The notes: generated from the letters alone by a model not told the origin. Shown: positions 13,101 to 36,803, counted from the first letter of the stretch. The stretch: DNA of 64,000 bases from Halichondria panicea (GCF_963675165.1 NC_087384.1:6069182-6133181); one strand, 5' to 3'. Program-made: numbers and translations.

Positions 13101-13806
13101 TCATAATCACACCAAACTGGGGAACACAGAATGCATTCAAAGTGCATGCATTCAAAGTGCGTGAACTATTTTTTTACTTGTCGTTGGTCCACCTAGTTTC
13201 CAGAAACGGCCTCCTGTATGGACCAACGAGCAGGTTTTCCTGATGCCAACGAAGACACCAAGCTTTTAAATGAGCTCGGATAAGGCTATAAAAAAGAATG
13301 CATGCAAAGTACAATGTAAGTAAACTATTTTCTTGCTTGTTATCCAGCCCGTTGGTCCACCCACTGAAATAGGAACTTTAATAACCAACGAATGCATTTT
13401 CAGGTTTACCTGATACCAACGGAGCCATACCGAGAATGTTTAAACACTTGTACTTTGCGTAGGGAGTGAAAGGACGACACCAAGGAGACCTGGACCAGCT
13501 GTTCCATACCTTTCTTAAATTGTTGCTTCAATTATAGATATATAGTAGAGGAATCGACAGACATGTTTCGAGAGACTACTCCCTTACTTCTTCTACTATC
13601 TATGCTTCAATCAACAGTAGATCTAGTCTACATGCTGCAGTGGATACTTGAGCGTCTAGCACTGTACTGTGTATGTGTGCATACTGCATGGGGCTTGTGT
13701 GTGTGAGCCCCACCCACCCTGCAGGCTCTCAGCCTCCTCATGACGTAATCTACCGTTGGTCCATTCATCAGAGTCCATTGCCACAATCTGGAAAGTGTAA
13801 TAACTC
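8580..13806. repeat. Direct repeat, copy 2 (pairs with 1-5225)
   Basis: Nearly identical to the first 5.2 kb of the window. Identity ends abruptly: after the shared TAATAACTC, copy 1 continues into the 5' half of the next KDZ gene, while copy 2 runs into the upstream region of SANBR copy A (AAACTGATCGAGGG). The second copy therefore marks the right-hand limit of the transposon array. It again contains the KDZ core, the non-coding flank and the hairpin satellite. Confidence 0.97.
11800..13441 (+). repeat. Hairpin satellite array, copy 2
   Basis: Same array as at 3220-4860 with only single-base differences (for example GTCGTCC versus GTTGTCC in one unit near 12620). The number and order of units match copy 1, so the array was duplicated as a block and has not since changed in unit number. 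Confidence 0.85.
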
Positions 13807-13819
13807 AAACTGATCGAGG

Positions 13820-13972
13820 GTATTTTTATCGTAAGCCAATATTTAATTAAGGAAAAGGTCAGCTATTGTAAAAGTCAAAAACTGTAAAAAAAAAAATTGT
13901 AAACAAAAAAGCATTGCAAATAGTGGGAGGGGCTACCTTGCAAAAATAATACATCCATTCCCAGATCAGAGA
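13820..13972 (+). promoter_or_regulatory. Conserved region upstream of SANBR copies
   Basis: The stretch containing GGAAAAGGTCAGCTATTGTA, then AAAACTGTAAAAA, GCATTGCAAATAGTGGGAGG and GGCTACCTTGCAAAA is kept almost unchanged before the first exon of all three SANBR copies (here, 37715-37823 and 60830-60937). It is more conserved than the surrounding intergenic DNA and lies directly before the start codon, so it probably holds the promoter and 5' leader. No TATA box is evident. Conservation could also simply reflect recent duplication. Confidence 0.4.
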
Positions 13973-19300
<5,328 letters not shown>

Positions 19301-19932
19301 TGAGGACAGACTCAATCTACCTAGATTTCAACAAAACTAGTTGTTTGCCTATCTGATAAAAGCGGAGCAATTTTCTTTCCTTTTAACATCATGCAGTCTA
19401 CGATCAAATTTTTTGTACATTAATGTTTGTGCCATCTTTTATAATTATTATGTGGATCCGTACAATGGTAACAATGGCACAATGGTAACAATGGCATATT
19501 AAATTCTTATAAATAATAGTTCCTGCTTCCTCTGAATTTTCCCTAGTCTCTGTATATGTACGTGTTGGAGCCATAATTATATGCATGCAATCTATACCCG
19601 ACACAATTTATGACAGTCTGAATTCCTATCGAGCCAACATGACTGCATGCCGGCATTTCCTACCTACTATAGCTAACCATGCATAGTATTAGATGGTTTC
19701 TCTTTACCGGTATAGCTATAATTATGCTTTAGAAGAAACTGTACTGTCCCTTATCAGCTCATATATACCTCATCAGCTGAGTGGGTGATAAAACTGCTTA
19801 TGTTATCACTAATTTTCAGGGAAATTCCCTTAACAACAAGCTGTGTTATGTGTTATAAATATATAACGACCCTATCACATGAACAAAGTGATGCTGTATA
19901 ATGTACAGCATATACAATATTATGCACATAAA
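19301..19932. other. Intergenic, nothing clear
   Basis: This A+T-rich gap lies between the 3' end of SANBR copy A and the convergent minus-strand zinc-finger exon. I see no open frame with coding character and no repeat worth naming beyond a short duplicated GGTAACAATGGCA near 19470. Confidence 0.4.
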
Positions 19933-20414
19933 TTAACGACTTATAATATTAATTTTAATGTTTTTTTGTGTGGGAGTCTTGGTATACTTTGCATGCACAT
20001 GCGGTATTGGTATTATCACATACACTCTTCTTGAACGGCAAAAATGTTGACAGACAGAAAACTTTAAATAGTACAATAAAAAGTTTATGTTGATGGACAC
20101 ATGCACACTGTATAATAATAATTCAATCCGTATCGGTCCAACACTATAGCTACTGCATGAAGTTTGTTCATCTCCACAAGTGCTGGCATGCACCTCAATG
20201 GCATACTGCGGCAGCTTCACACCACACACAGGGCACTCCACAGTCTCCACACTCGTCACATTCCTCACACTTGTCACAGCTTCCACACACTCCTCAACAT
20301 CGCTGCCGTAGTAGCTTTCAGTTGCATCTGAGTCCACCTCTTCTGTGCCGGCTAGCTTTTTCTCGATATTCGATTGGACGTTTTCACCAGCCAGGTCCAT
20401 CTGCAATTGTGATG
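19933..20414 (-). CDS. Orphan 3' exon with C2HC (UBZ-like) zinc finger
   Basis: Reading the minus strand, a good acceptor (CAATTGCAG) precedes an open frame starting MDLAGENVQSNIEKK. An acidic stretch (EEVDSDATESYYGSDVEE) follows, and then CPVCGVKLPQYAIEVHASTC. Its C-x2-C-x11-H-x3-C spacing is that of UBZ-type ubiquitin-binding or related C2HC fingers. The frame stays open to 19933, but the conserved part ends soon after the finger. Decayed copies occur at 43640-44430. There, extra minus-strand exons lie upstream, suggesting that the parent gene is a separate gene convergent with SANBR. It directly follows BCAS3, but the phase of the last clear BCAS3 exon does not join this frame, so I do not assign it to BCAS3. 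Confidence 0.5.
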
Positions 20415-20473
20415 TATAAATCATAAGACAGGTGACATCATTGTATGAATAACATTACATGCCTATTGGTATT

Positions 20474-21545
20474 TTAATGATAATGAGCTCCAGAAAACGT
20501 AGAAAACATTGCACTTGGGAAGTCGTAAATTGTAACCATGACGATGTCATGACTAGACGTACAATGCAACAATATTGTTATACATGTACGGGTGTACCTC
20601 GGTTTCCGAGAAGGCCAACCATCTAGTTCCCAAGGCAACGGGGTTACACGGGATACCCGACGGAAGAGTAGCTGTCTACAATGCATAGAGAGAGTGTGAT
20701 CGTATGCGATAGCTGTACAGTTAGTCTCAATAGAGAGGTGGTCTCTTTAGGGAGGTCAATAGTGTGAGCATTGTAGGGACAGTACTAAGTGGTCTCAATA
20801 GAGAGGTGGTCTCAATGGTGTGAGCATTGTAGGGACAGCTGTCGTGTGATGGTTCTATGGTACCTCACCTTCTGTTGCAGTGCACGTCGACAATGGGTCT
20901 AGTCTTGAAGACAAACTTCTTGACAGTGTTGTCCCCTCCATTGGTCCTCAGAGAGAGCAGCTGCAGTGTGAAGTAGGCCACCGTACTACCACTGTTGTGT
21001 CTGCATGGAGGGTATGTGTGTGTGAATAACATTAGTTCTATTTTCAAGAATTCAATCCTTACCTCCCCTTCTTGACAACGGCCATGATGGGTCTTGCCTC
21101 GGGGAACTTGTCCGGTGTGACGCCCTTGTAGCTCTGGGGGGTTGGCAGTAGCTTGGCAACTCTCGTAGTCTCCCCCTCACCACACAAACAGTACACTTCA
21201 TGAGCATCGCCACCGGGCTGTGAGGAAGGTAACATAAATTATTATTCTAAGAATTCACACGATTTTAGTGGCAAGCAATGATTTTTGCAGATGACTTAGT
21301 CTTGTGGTCCCATAATCTTCAAGGAAGTATCTAATTTAGAGGGACAAAACTGTATACCAATAATCACAATTTGATGTGTCTAATACTTCACCCACCATGG
21401 CTGTCCATACTGCAAACCCATTGGCCAAGCCCAGTATCAGCAGTAGGGGATTTCCCCTCACACCGTCACCTAGCGACGCATCATTAATGTCACATGACTC
21501 AAACTGCACCCACAACACACGCTCGCCTTTAGGTCCAGATACTGT
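20474..21545 (-). pseudogene. Partial duplicate of 5' BCAS3 exons
   Basis: Blocks here copy BCAS3 exons in the same order and strand: about 21371-21543 (exon 3), 21065-21220 (exon 4), 20870-21000 (exon 5) and 20597-20672 (exon 7). Exon 6 is absent. Two units of the 68-bp minisatellite from the parent intron lie at 20720-20850. The exon 3 copy has lost its donor, and the exon 7 copy has an extra base in the TATCCCGTG segment that shifts frame. The other exons remain readable. It lies just 3' of BCAS3, so a segment of the gene's 5' part (28390-30330) was copied to its 3' end. It is probably non-functional. Confidence 0.85.
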
Positions 21546-21609
21546 CTGTGAGGGTACAGAAAGCTAGGTGTAATACACCAAAAATGTTATGGGAGGTGAT
21601 TACCGCTAA

Positions 21610-21880
21610 AATTAGCAGTTAAAAAAATGATGCTGTTTTTTAAAATGGTGCTGTTTTTTTTACAGAGGGTTTTAAAAAAATAGTGCTGTTTTTTTAACAG
21701 AGGTGTGTTTTAAAAAATGATGCTGTTTTTTTAGAGGGTTTTAAAAAAATGGTGCTGTTTTTTTTTACAGAGGTGTGTTTTATAAAATGATGCTGTTTTT
21801 TTTACAGAGGGTTTTTTAAAAAAATGGTGCTGTTTTTTTACAGAGGTGTGTTTTAAAAAATGATGCTGTTTTTTTGGCTC
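21610..21880. repeat. Minisatellite of poly-T and TGCTG units
   Basis: About seven units alternate between TGATGCTGTTTTTTT and TGGTGCTGTTTTTTT, separated by ACAGAGGGTTTTAAAAAAA or ACAGAGGTGTGTTTTAAAA. The two alternating spacers give a higher-order period of about 75 bp. It lies between the BCAS3 duplicate and the last clear BCAS3 exon. Confidence 0.85.
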
Positions 21881-21967
21881 AGACAGCAAGTCAGAGAGAG
21901 GATTGTCTGAAACAGATTTGTCAAAATCAACATCACATTATTATTAAGACGCTGTGTGCTCGCTCAC

Positions 21968-30604
<8,637 letters not shown>

Positions 30605-30766
30605 GGTGGCTTTTCTATCCTCTCTAGTTCTCTTGATAAAGCTCCCAAGGGGTTTCACCTTCTTCATACATGTATGCTGAGTCAGCGTTTTCTTCATAAT
30701 TATGGGCCACGCCCAACTAGAAAACATAAACAAACGGAAGAGGGTGAGTCTTGTAGAGTCTACAAG
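30605..30766. promoter_or_regulatory. Head-to-head intergenic region, likely bidirectional promoter
   Basis: The proposed BCAS3 start (minus, ATG at 30604) and the start of the death-domain gene (plus, ATG at 30767) are only 162 bp apart. Both genes must use signals within or close to this interval. It contains TGGGCCACGCCC near 30703 and no clear TATA box. If BCAS3 starts at an upstream in-frame ATG, the gap is even shorter. Confidence 0.6.
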
Positions 30767-31920
30767 ATGGCTACAAGATATAGCCAGCTCAATATTGATA
30801 TTCATACTCTGAAGCAGAAGACTGGCGTAACAGACACCCAGCTAGACCAAAGAATTGAGCAGGAACAATTGTGGAGCCTGGCTGGTCTACTTGGCAGCTA
30901 TAAAAAGTTTGTTAGGAGCTCAGGGTTTGATCTCAATAATGCTGATGTAGAGGATCTGAAGGATTGTGCCTCCAAGCATGGCAATCAACAGGCCATGTAT
31001 GATGCTTTAATGAAATGGGGAAAATTCATTCGTGACTTCACTTATCGGTCGTTGTTGGAGATTTTGATTAGTCTTTGTGAGGGAGCTTTGGCTGACCAAG
31101 TTTGTAGAATTTGTGAGTTTAATATTTAATATCTACTTTCTGTGTTTCATCATTTCTTGTACTTCAGTCATCCAGACACAAGCCAGTGAGCCGAATAAAG
31201 AAGACGCTGTGTCCTTGTCATCTGCACCAGGTTAGTATAGCTCAGTATGAAGTTAAAGTTCTTATGCATATAAAAGGCGAAACTGTTTCTGTTCACCATT
31301 TTAAGATTCTAGCCATACTTGTAGGCTTTGCTAAGCTTTATTGGAGCTTATAAAATTATACCCAGCTCAGGAGCAGCAACCTTAGAATCTGAGATATAGC
31401 AGCTTCAGTGCCGGATAGGGGTGCTAAATCTGGGACAGTCCCGGCCATTCCGGGACAGTTGCCTTGGCACCTATGTATTAATCAGTTATAATTATATGCC
31501 AGTTGCAACAATGTTATGTTCTTATACACAGCACTGGCTACTGGGATCACTTTAGGATCATCTTCTAAACCAGTGAGTGCAGTTCTTCAACAGCTGATGG
31601 ACAAATATCAGCTCACTACTTTCCAAATCAACCATGAAATCCCGCGAACAGACGTGTCATATTTGGCTGCCTGTTTTGACAATGTGGAGCTCTATGTCGA
31701 TGCTATGGAATTATCACCTAGCGAGAAAAGTGATGTTTTGTTAACAAGATTGGACAGTAATCACCTAGCCATGATCATGTGCTTGAACATCTGGAAAAGA
31801 AAGAAGCTCTCACAAGCGACATTCAGGGCCCTTCTGGAGATGCTAATAAAGCTGAAGAAAGAGGCGATTGCTGACAAAGTCTGCATGGTGAGTGTTTGTG
31901 TGTACGTCAAGCTATTTTGA
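30767..31920 (+). CDS. Tandem death-domain exons (first two of the locus)
   Basis: Exons 30767-31112, 31168-31230 and 31532-31887 join in frame with GT-AG sites. The first codes for an N-terminal leader and a helical bundle (LWSLAGLLGSYKKF ... MYDALMKW ... TYRSLLEILISLCEGALADQ). The third codes for a second bundle (LAACFDNVELYVDAMEL ... MIMCLNIWKRKKLSQATFRA). Both show the death-domain pattern of six helices with a late tryptophan (KW / IW). The last residues before each donor are ADQVCRI and ADKVCM, matching one another. A linker exon with QASEPNKEDA recurs later at 34850 and 59800. Death domains mediate homotypic contacts in apoptosis and immune signalling. The chain probably continues into 32825 onward. 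Confidence 0.65.
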
Positions 31921-32393
31921 ATGGCACCAAACCTTATCAATTGTATGGATGCATTGTACGTATGTCTGTCTAGCCCGTACTACACTAGAGGATCTGCCAG
32001 GGTCAAAAGACTGTTTCGCATTTGACATAGCTAGAGTTCTACTTGCAGTCAGTAATCACTGTGCCCCTGATGTTCTTACAATTGTAAGCAGTAAACAAAA
32101 TATAGCTAGTAAAAATCAATGATTACCCTCGACAAACAAGCTGTAAGCGCAGGTATGAAAAAATGTTATGATCTTTGACACGCTTTTGAAACGCATTACT
32201 TACAAGCTTAATTACTATTGATGTGCTTTCAGACAATTCTTAGAGTTAGCATTACGTGTGCTAATTACTAACGTATTTGAGTCGAAGAACCTCTGCTACT
32301 ACACACTGCAATCAACATTGAGGGTAGTCGGCATAAAGTATGGGCGTGGTTGAGCATTCCTTATAATTGGTTGACGATAGATATATGCAAAGC

Positions 32394-32753
32394 AGGAGCA
32401 CATTACAGAAGGAGCGTCTTACCTCGGGAATCGCATCTCGTGCAAGTTTGCAAAGTAATTAGATATGCTCCTCTTTTAGAATTTTCTGTAACTCACCAAT
32501 GACTATCTCTTCCATGATGTACCAACATCCATCAAAGATCTAGCTATTCATTTTAGCTCTTTCTGGCTCAACCTAACTCTCCTGCTGCACTACATATAAA
32601 ATCCGTGATATTCACAGGCTGACCGCGGTCTGTAAAATATGTACACAGTACTTACACACTTTTCTTATAAGGCAATGCGGCGTTTAGGAAAACACACGAT
32701 ATGCAATTTTCGAACCCATGCGGAGTTAGACGCTCCTTCTGTAATGTGCTCCT
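32394..32753. mobile_element. TIR element (360 bp) in a death-domain intron
   Basis: The arms at 32394-32419 and 32728-32753 are perfect inverted copies of 26 bp, beginning AGGAGCACATTACAGAAGGA. A repeated GCAAAG flanks both ends as a likely target duplication. The paralogous introns (35800-36200 and 59900-60300) lack the insert, which supports recent insertion. No coding capacity. Confidence 0.85.
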
Positions 32754-32824
32754 GGCAAAGCAGCATATACCATAATGTTCTTTGTTGATTAGTTTAATTG
32801 TGACTGAAGTTTCATTCAATACAG

Positions 32825-33943
32825 GAAATTTCCACCAAATCTCTATTTGGACTTCGAGGGATGTCCGTGGCACAAGGGCAGGAACACACTACTGAACAAG
32901 CAGTTCTGTCACCTACCACAGAAGTAGAAGCCCTACTAGCCAGCAATGGATTGATGTACACTGACGCGAATAGGGAGTGCAAAGTTGACCATATATTAAA
33001 TATTTCACTGAAGCTGGAAAAGTGAGAGATAGTAGCAACGTGGCTGAGATTAACGCCAGCTGAGATTGAAGACATCCAATATAACTACATGTATAAGAGT
33101 ATAGAAATGATGAGATATATCGCTATTAAGAAATGGAAATCTAAGGCTCCACTCTGTGGAACAGCTACTTATCGAGTTCTACTACAAGCTTTGTTGGACT
33201 GTGGCTGCAATGACTTAGCAAACCAAGTGTGCTCACTACTCAAGAAATCACTACTCCAGGAATCACGACTCCAGGAATCACTACTCAAACAAAGGCAACA
33301 GAGGAGGATATTCGACGATGCTCTAAGAGATGGCGCAGTCACTGTGAAAATAACGAATGCTCTAATTCAAGGAGAAGCGGGTGTTGGAAAAACATGTATC
33401 AAACGCATTCTTTGTAATCAGGGTCGTCCGAGCTCTAGAGATAGCACTCCTCTTGCTGATATTTCTGTTCATGTTAGAGATGTAACTGATATCAAGGTCC
33501 ATTCCCATAACAACAAGTGGAAAGAAGTGAATGAAAAAAAAATGCGAGACATTGTTGGAGCTATGATTTCGGGCATAGTTCGTGAAATTCAAGCAAAAGA
33601 TTCGACGGAGACAGTAATTGAAGATCCAATAATCGAAGATCCATGGCCGGCTGAACTTGAGTCACTTGAACAACAACTAACACTGCCTGTAGATGATCCT
33701 AATGAAATATCTGCCACATTGCTGCCACCGACTGAATTTGAGTCACTTGAACAACAACTAACACTGCCTGTAGATGATCCTAATGAAATATCTGTCACAT
33801 TGCTGCCACCGACTGAATTTGAGTCATTTGACAAACAACTAACACTGCCTGTAGATGATGCTAATGAACCATCTGCCACATTGCTGCCACCGACTGAATT
33901 TGAGTCATTTGACAAACAACTAACACCGCCTGTAGACGAATAA
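32825..33943 (+). pseudogene. Death domain plus P-loop NTPase exon, with in-frame stop
   Basis: The exon opens after the acceptor AATACAG at 32824. It codes for a third death domain (ILNISLKLEK ... IVATWLRLTPAEIEDI ... MMRYIAIKKWKSK ... YRVLLQALLDCGCND) interrupted by TGA at 33023, where both paralogous copies have TGG. Behind it come FDDALRDGAVTVKI and a P-loop, GEAGVGKT (33371-33394), with DSTPLADISVHVRDVT beyond, compatible with a Roc-like GTPase or another STAND-type NTPase. The end consists of four 27-residue repeats (81-bp period, 33658-33943; core LPPTEFESLEQQLTLPVDD) that replace the rest of the NTPase domain, and then TAA. Because of the stop, an N-terminally shortened product could start only at 33089. 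Confidence 0.65.
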
Positions 33944-33951
33944 CGCTCGAG

Positions 33952-34884
33952 TTTGTTGACTATTTTTCTGGGCACTACGTGGAAGGATTGTTTTCTCCAC
34001 CCGACCTCCTCAAATTATTCATGAGTCATCTCATTCTAACACCGTTTTCGCCTACAAATTCTGAAATAGATTTCACATCACGTACGGCTCAGTACTTCAT
34101 GCCCTCACTTTTGGATATGCTTACTCAAGACAAATTAATAGAATATCGTTTTTTGTCTGTTTTGGCGAGTCCGTTGTTAATTAGATTTCCTAATGGTTGG
34201 CCACGTGCAGGAGTGTTTTGTTGCCTTCAAGTTTATCTGATTCATCAGTTGGGTTGGAAGCTTCTGCTTATTAGGGGAAAGCCGAAACTAATTGCTCAGA
34301 ATTGTGTACTGTGTCTCCTCCAGGCAGTAGTTGCCGGGTTATTTTGATCGACTCTTTTTCATATATTGAAATACACGTGGATGGATGCAAAGATGTTTGT
34401 TCTGCAATGTGTCCGAAAATTCGCAATCAAATTGATACTGGAATACGTGCTTCTTGTCAAAGACTTCGATACAGTGAGGAGCAACTGCAGTTAGCTTTCT
34501 TTTGTCCTTGTACACTTTCTTCTTCACCACATTCTGAGGAGGTTCCTCAATTCCATGCCGCAGTACTCCTAAAGGACGGCAATCTAAGATGCACCTTTGA
34601 TGAGAGTATCACATCGAGGGTCCAGTCTGAAGAAATGATCTGGCTCCAGAATACAGGTGTGTAAAGCATTATAATTGTATCTGCATATAACGCATCGTCT
34701 ATGCTAATTATACAACAATGTGTATTTATTTCATGTTCTTATACAGCACCGGCTACTGGGCACACTGTAGGATCATCTGCCCAACCAGTGGGCACACGAC
34801 TGATAGACACATGTCAGCTCAGTACTACTGCCCAAGCCAGTGAGCCGAAAAAAGGAGATGCTGTGTCTTCCTCGCCTCCACCAG
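33952..34884 (+). pseudogene. COR-like domain C-terminal part and linker exon, frameshifted
   Basis: The segment codes for VEGLFSPPDLLKLFM, YFMPSLLDML and RFPNGWPRAGVFCCLQVYL, which resemble the C-terminal half of a COR domain (PSLL ... P.G.F..L...). GKPKLIAQNCV follows. At about 34310 one T is missing relative to the copy at 58940-59300, so the frame shifts; it is then resumed as SPPGSSCRVILIDSFSYIEI, CSAMCPKIRNQIDTG and QLAFFCPCTLS up to a donor near 34662. A linker exon follows at 34747-34884 (TGHTVGSSAQPVGTRLI). The start of the COR domain, present in the other copy, is missing here. Roco-like assignment is inference from these motifs. Confidence 0.55.
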
Positions 34885-35092
34885 GTGTAGTAAATCAGCA
34901 TGGATGCATAAAGCTTTTCTGTTTAAGGTTTTAATATTCTAGCCATAGTTCCAAGCTTCCTAACTTTATTGGAGCTTATAGTAACCCAGCTACATATATG
35001 GAAGGTGAAAAGCAGTTTCAGTGTCAGACGGGGGTGCTAAATTGGGACAGTTCTGGCTACATGTATATGTATTAAATATCAGATAAATTATA

Positions 35093-35262
35093 TCGTATAG
35101 CGTGACATTTTCGAGGGGCTTAATTTTCGCTGTTTTCGTGGGTTAACAATCTTACATGAAAATAAAAAATTAGAATTATCTGTGAAAATATTAAAGGCGT
35201 GGCTTCTGGTAAGCTATCCAACCCACAAGAGTGCCTCGAAAATTTCGCGCTATACAGTATAG
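35093..35262. mobile_element. TIR element of the GTATAGCG family
   Basis: The ends TATCGTATAGCGTGACATTT and AAATTTCGCGCTATACAGTA are inverted copies. It is about 170 bp and lies between the linker exon and the next death-domain exon. It most resembles the element at 48667, sharing the AGGGGCTTAATTTTCG and GCCTCGAAAATTTCGCG segments. Confidence 0.8.
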
Positions 35263-35309
35263 GCCTATTGTATATATGCCAGTTGTAACAATGTCATGTT
35301 CTCATACAG

Positions 35310-35674
35310 CATTGGCTACTGGGCACACTGTAGGATCATCTTCTAAACCAGTGAGTACAGCTCTTCAACAGCTGATGGACAAATATCAGCTCACTACTTT
35401 CCAAATCGACCGTGAAATCCTGCAAAAAGAGGTACCATATTTGGCTGCTTACTTTGATAATGTGGAGCTCTATGTCGATGCGATGGAATTATCACCTAGC
35501 GAGCAAAGTGATGTTTTATTAAAAAGATTGGACAGTAACCACCTAGCCATGATCAAGTGCTTGAAAATCTGGAAAAGTAAGAAGCTCTCACAAGCAACAT
35601 TCAGGGCCCTTCTGGAGATGTTAGTAAAGCTGAAGAAAGGGGAGATTGCTGACTACGTCTGTCAGTATATAAAG
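35310..35674 (+). CDS. Death-domain exon (duplicate of 31532-31887)
   Basis: It follows the acceptor TCATACAG and ends at AAG before GTGAGT. It codes for TGHTVGSSSKPVSTALQQLM, a linker, and then a death-domain bundle (LAAYFDNVELYVDAMELSPS ... MIKCLKIWKSKKLSQATFRA ... ADYVCQYIK). It differs from the exon at 31532 by scattered substitutions and has no stop. It is probably joined to the next death-domain exon at 36210; the intervening intron is about 535 bp. Confidence 0.65.
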
Positions 35675-36209
35675 GTGAGTGTTTGTGTGTGCCTGAATTT
35701 GTACATCGAGCTATTTTACCAAACCTTACATTAATTGTGTGAGTGCACTGTATGTCTGTCTAGCCCCTAGACTGTTTCGTGTTCAACTCGTAATTATGTT
35801 TAGTGATACGCGAGGTAGTTCTCAACTGTGCCCTTGATGGCCTTACAACTGGTAGCTTAGTATGAACCCTAAAACTCAGTGATACCCCTCAACGAACAAG
35901 CTGTAAGTGAGGGTATGAAAAATGTTGTGATCTTTGACCTTTTGGACTAAGTTAACGCTTTCGAAACACATTACTTAACTATTGATGTGTTTTCAGGCAA
36001 TTCTTAGAGTTAGCATTGTGTGTGTTTATTAACTAATGCATTTGAGGCGAAGAACCTCTGCTACTACACACACTACAAGAATCTTTGCAAAGCGTACACA
36101 CCATAATGTATAATTTAGGGAACACTCATGCAACCCCTCCGTTCTTTGTTGATTAGTGCTCAGAGATTGTGTATTTTGACTGTATTATCTGAACTTTCAT
36201 TCAATACAG

Positions 36210-36743
36210 GAAATTCCCATCACATCTGTTGAAGAGGGAGAGACGCAATCACTTCGAGGGATTTATGCACGAGGACATCATCACACTACTGAACAAGCAG
36301 TTCTGTCACCTACCACCGGCACCGAAGTAGTACGCCTCTCGAGAAAGCGATTAGTAAGAAGCGGAAGTAGGTCTGGGGACGAGGCGACAGAAGTTGATGC
36401 TCTACTATCAAGCAATGGATTGACATGCACAGACGGGAATAAGGAGTGCAAAGATGACCATATATTAAATATTTCACTAAAGCTGGAACAATGGGAGCTA
36501 GTAGCAACGCGGCTGGGATTAACGGCAGCTGAGAGAGAAGCTATCAAGGGTAACAATCAGACTATAGAAATGATGAGATATAAAGCTCTTAAGAAATGGA
36601 AGTCTAAGAATCTACTCAATGGAACAGCTACGTATCGAGTTCTACTACAAGCTCTGTTGGCTCTTAGCTGCAACGACCAAGCAAAGCAAGTGTGCTCACT
36701 ACTCAAGGAATCACTAGAATGTCAACATAAAATAGATAATTAG
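36210..36743 (+). CDS. C-terminal death-domain exon (intact copy)
   Basis: The exon opens after AATACAG and stays open to TAG at 36741. A basic linker precedes a complete death domain: ILNISLKLEQWELVATRLGL, TAAEREAIKGNN, MMRYKALKKWKSK, TYRVLLQALLALSCND, SLLKESL. The LEQWELVATRLGL and ALKKW segments are the conserved helix 1-2 and helix 5 positions of death domains. It is the only one of the three copies of this exon (32825, 60304) without a stop, and encodes about 177 residues in phase 0. Confidence 0.7.
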   Translation, partial: EIPITSVEEGETQSLRGIYARGHHHTTEQAVLSPTTGTEVVRLSRKRLVRSGSRSGDEATEVDALLSSNGLTCTDGNKECKDDHILNISLKLEQWELVATRLGLTAAEREAIKGNNQTIEMMRYKALKKWKSKNLLNGTATYRVLLQALLALSCNDQAKQVCSLLKESLECQHKIDN

Positions 36744-36803
36744 ACCCCAAAACGTTATATTGTGTATTGTTTGTTTGTTTTGCTTATTTTTATTAGCCTC
36801 TAC

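Noticed and set aside
5226..13806. Terminal inverted repeats of the KDZ element
   Set aside because: I compared the sequence near 5226, 8580 and 13806 in both orientations and found no convincing pair, so no element ends are claimed.
19933..20414. Zinc-finger exon as the last exon of BCAS3
   Set aside because: Exon 18 of BCAS3 ends in phase 1, and joining it to this acceptor gives a stop within a few codons. Partner exons elsewhere also point to a different gene.
33589..33975. Serine-rich minus-strand repetitive protein
   Set aside because: It is the antisense of the 81-bp repeats in the P-loop exon, with no independent signal.
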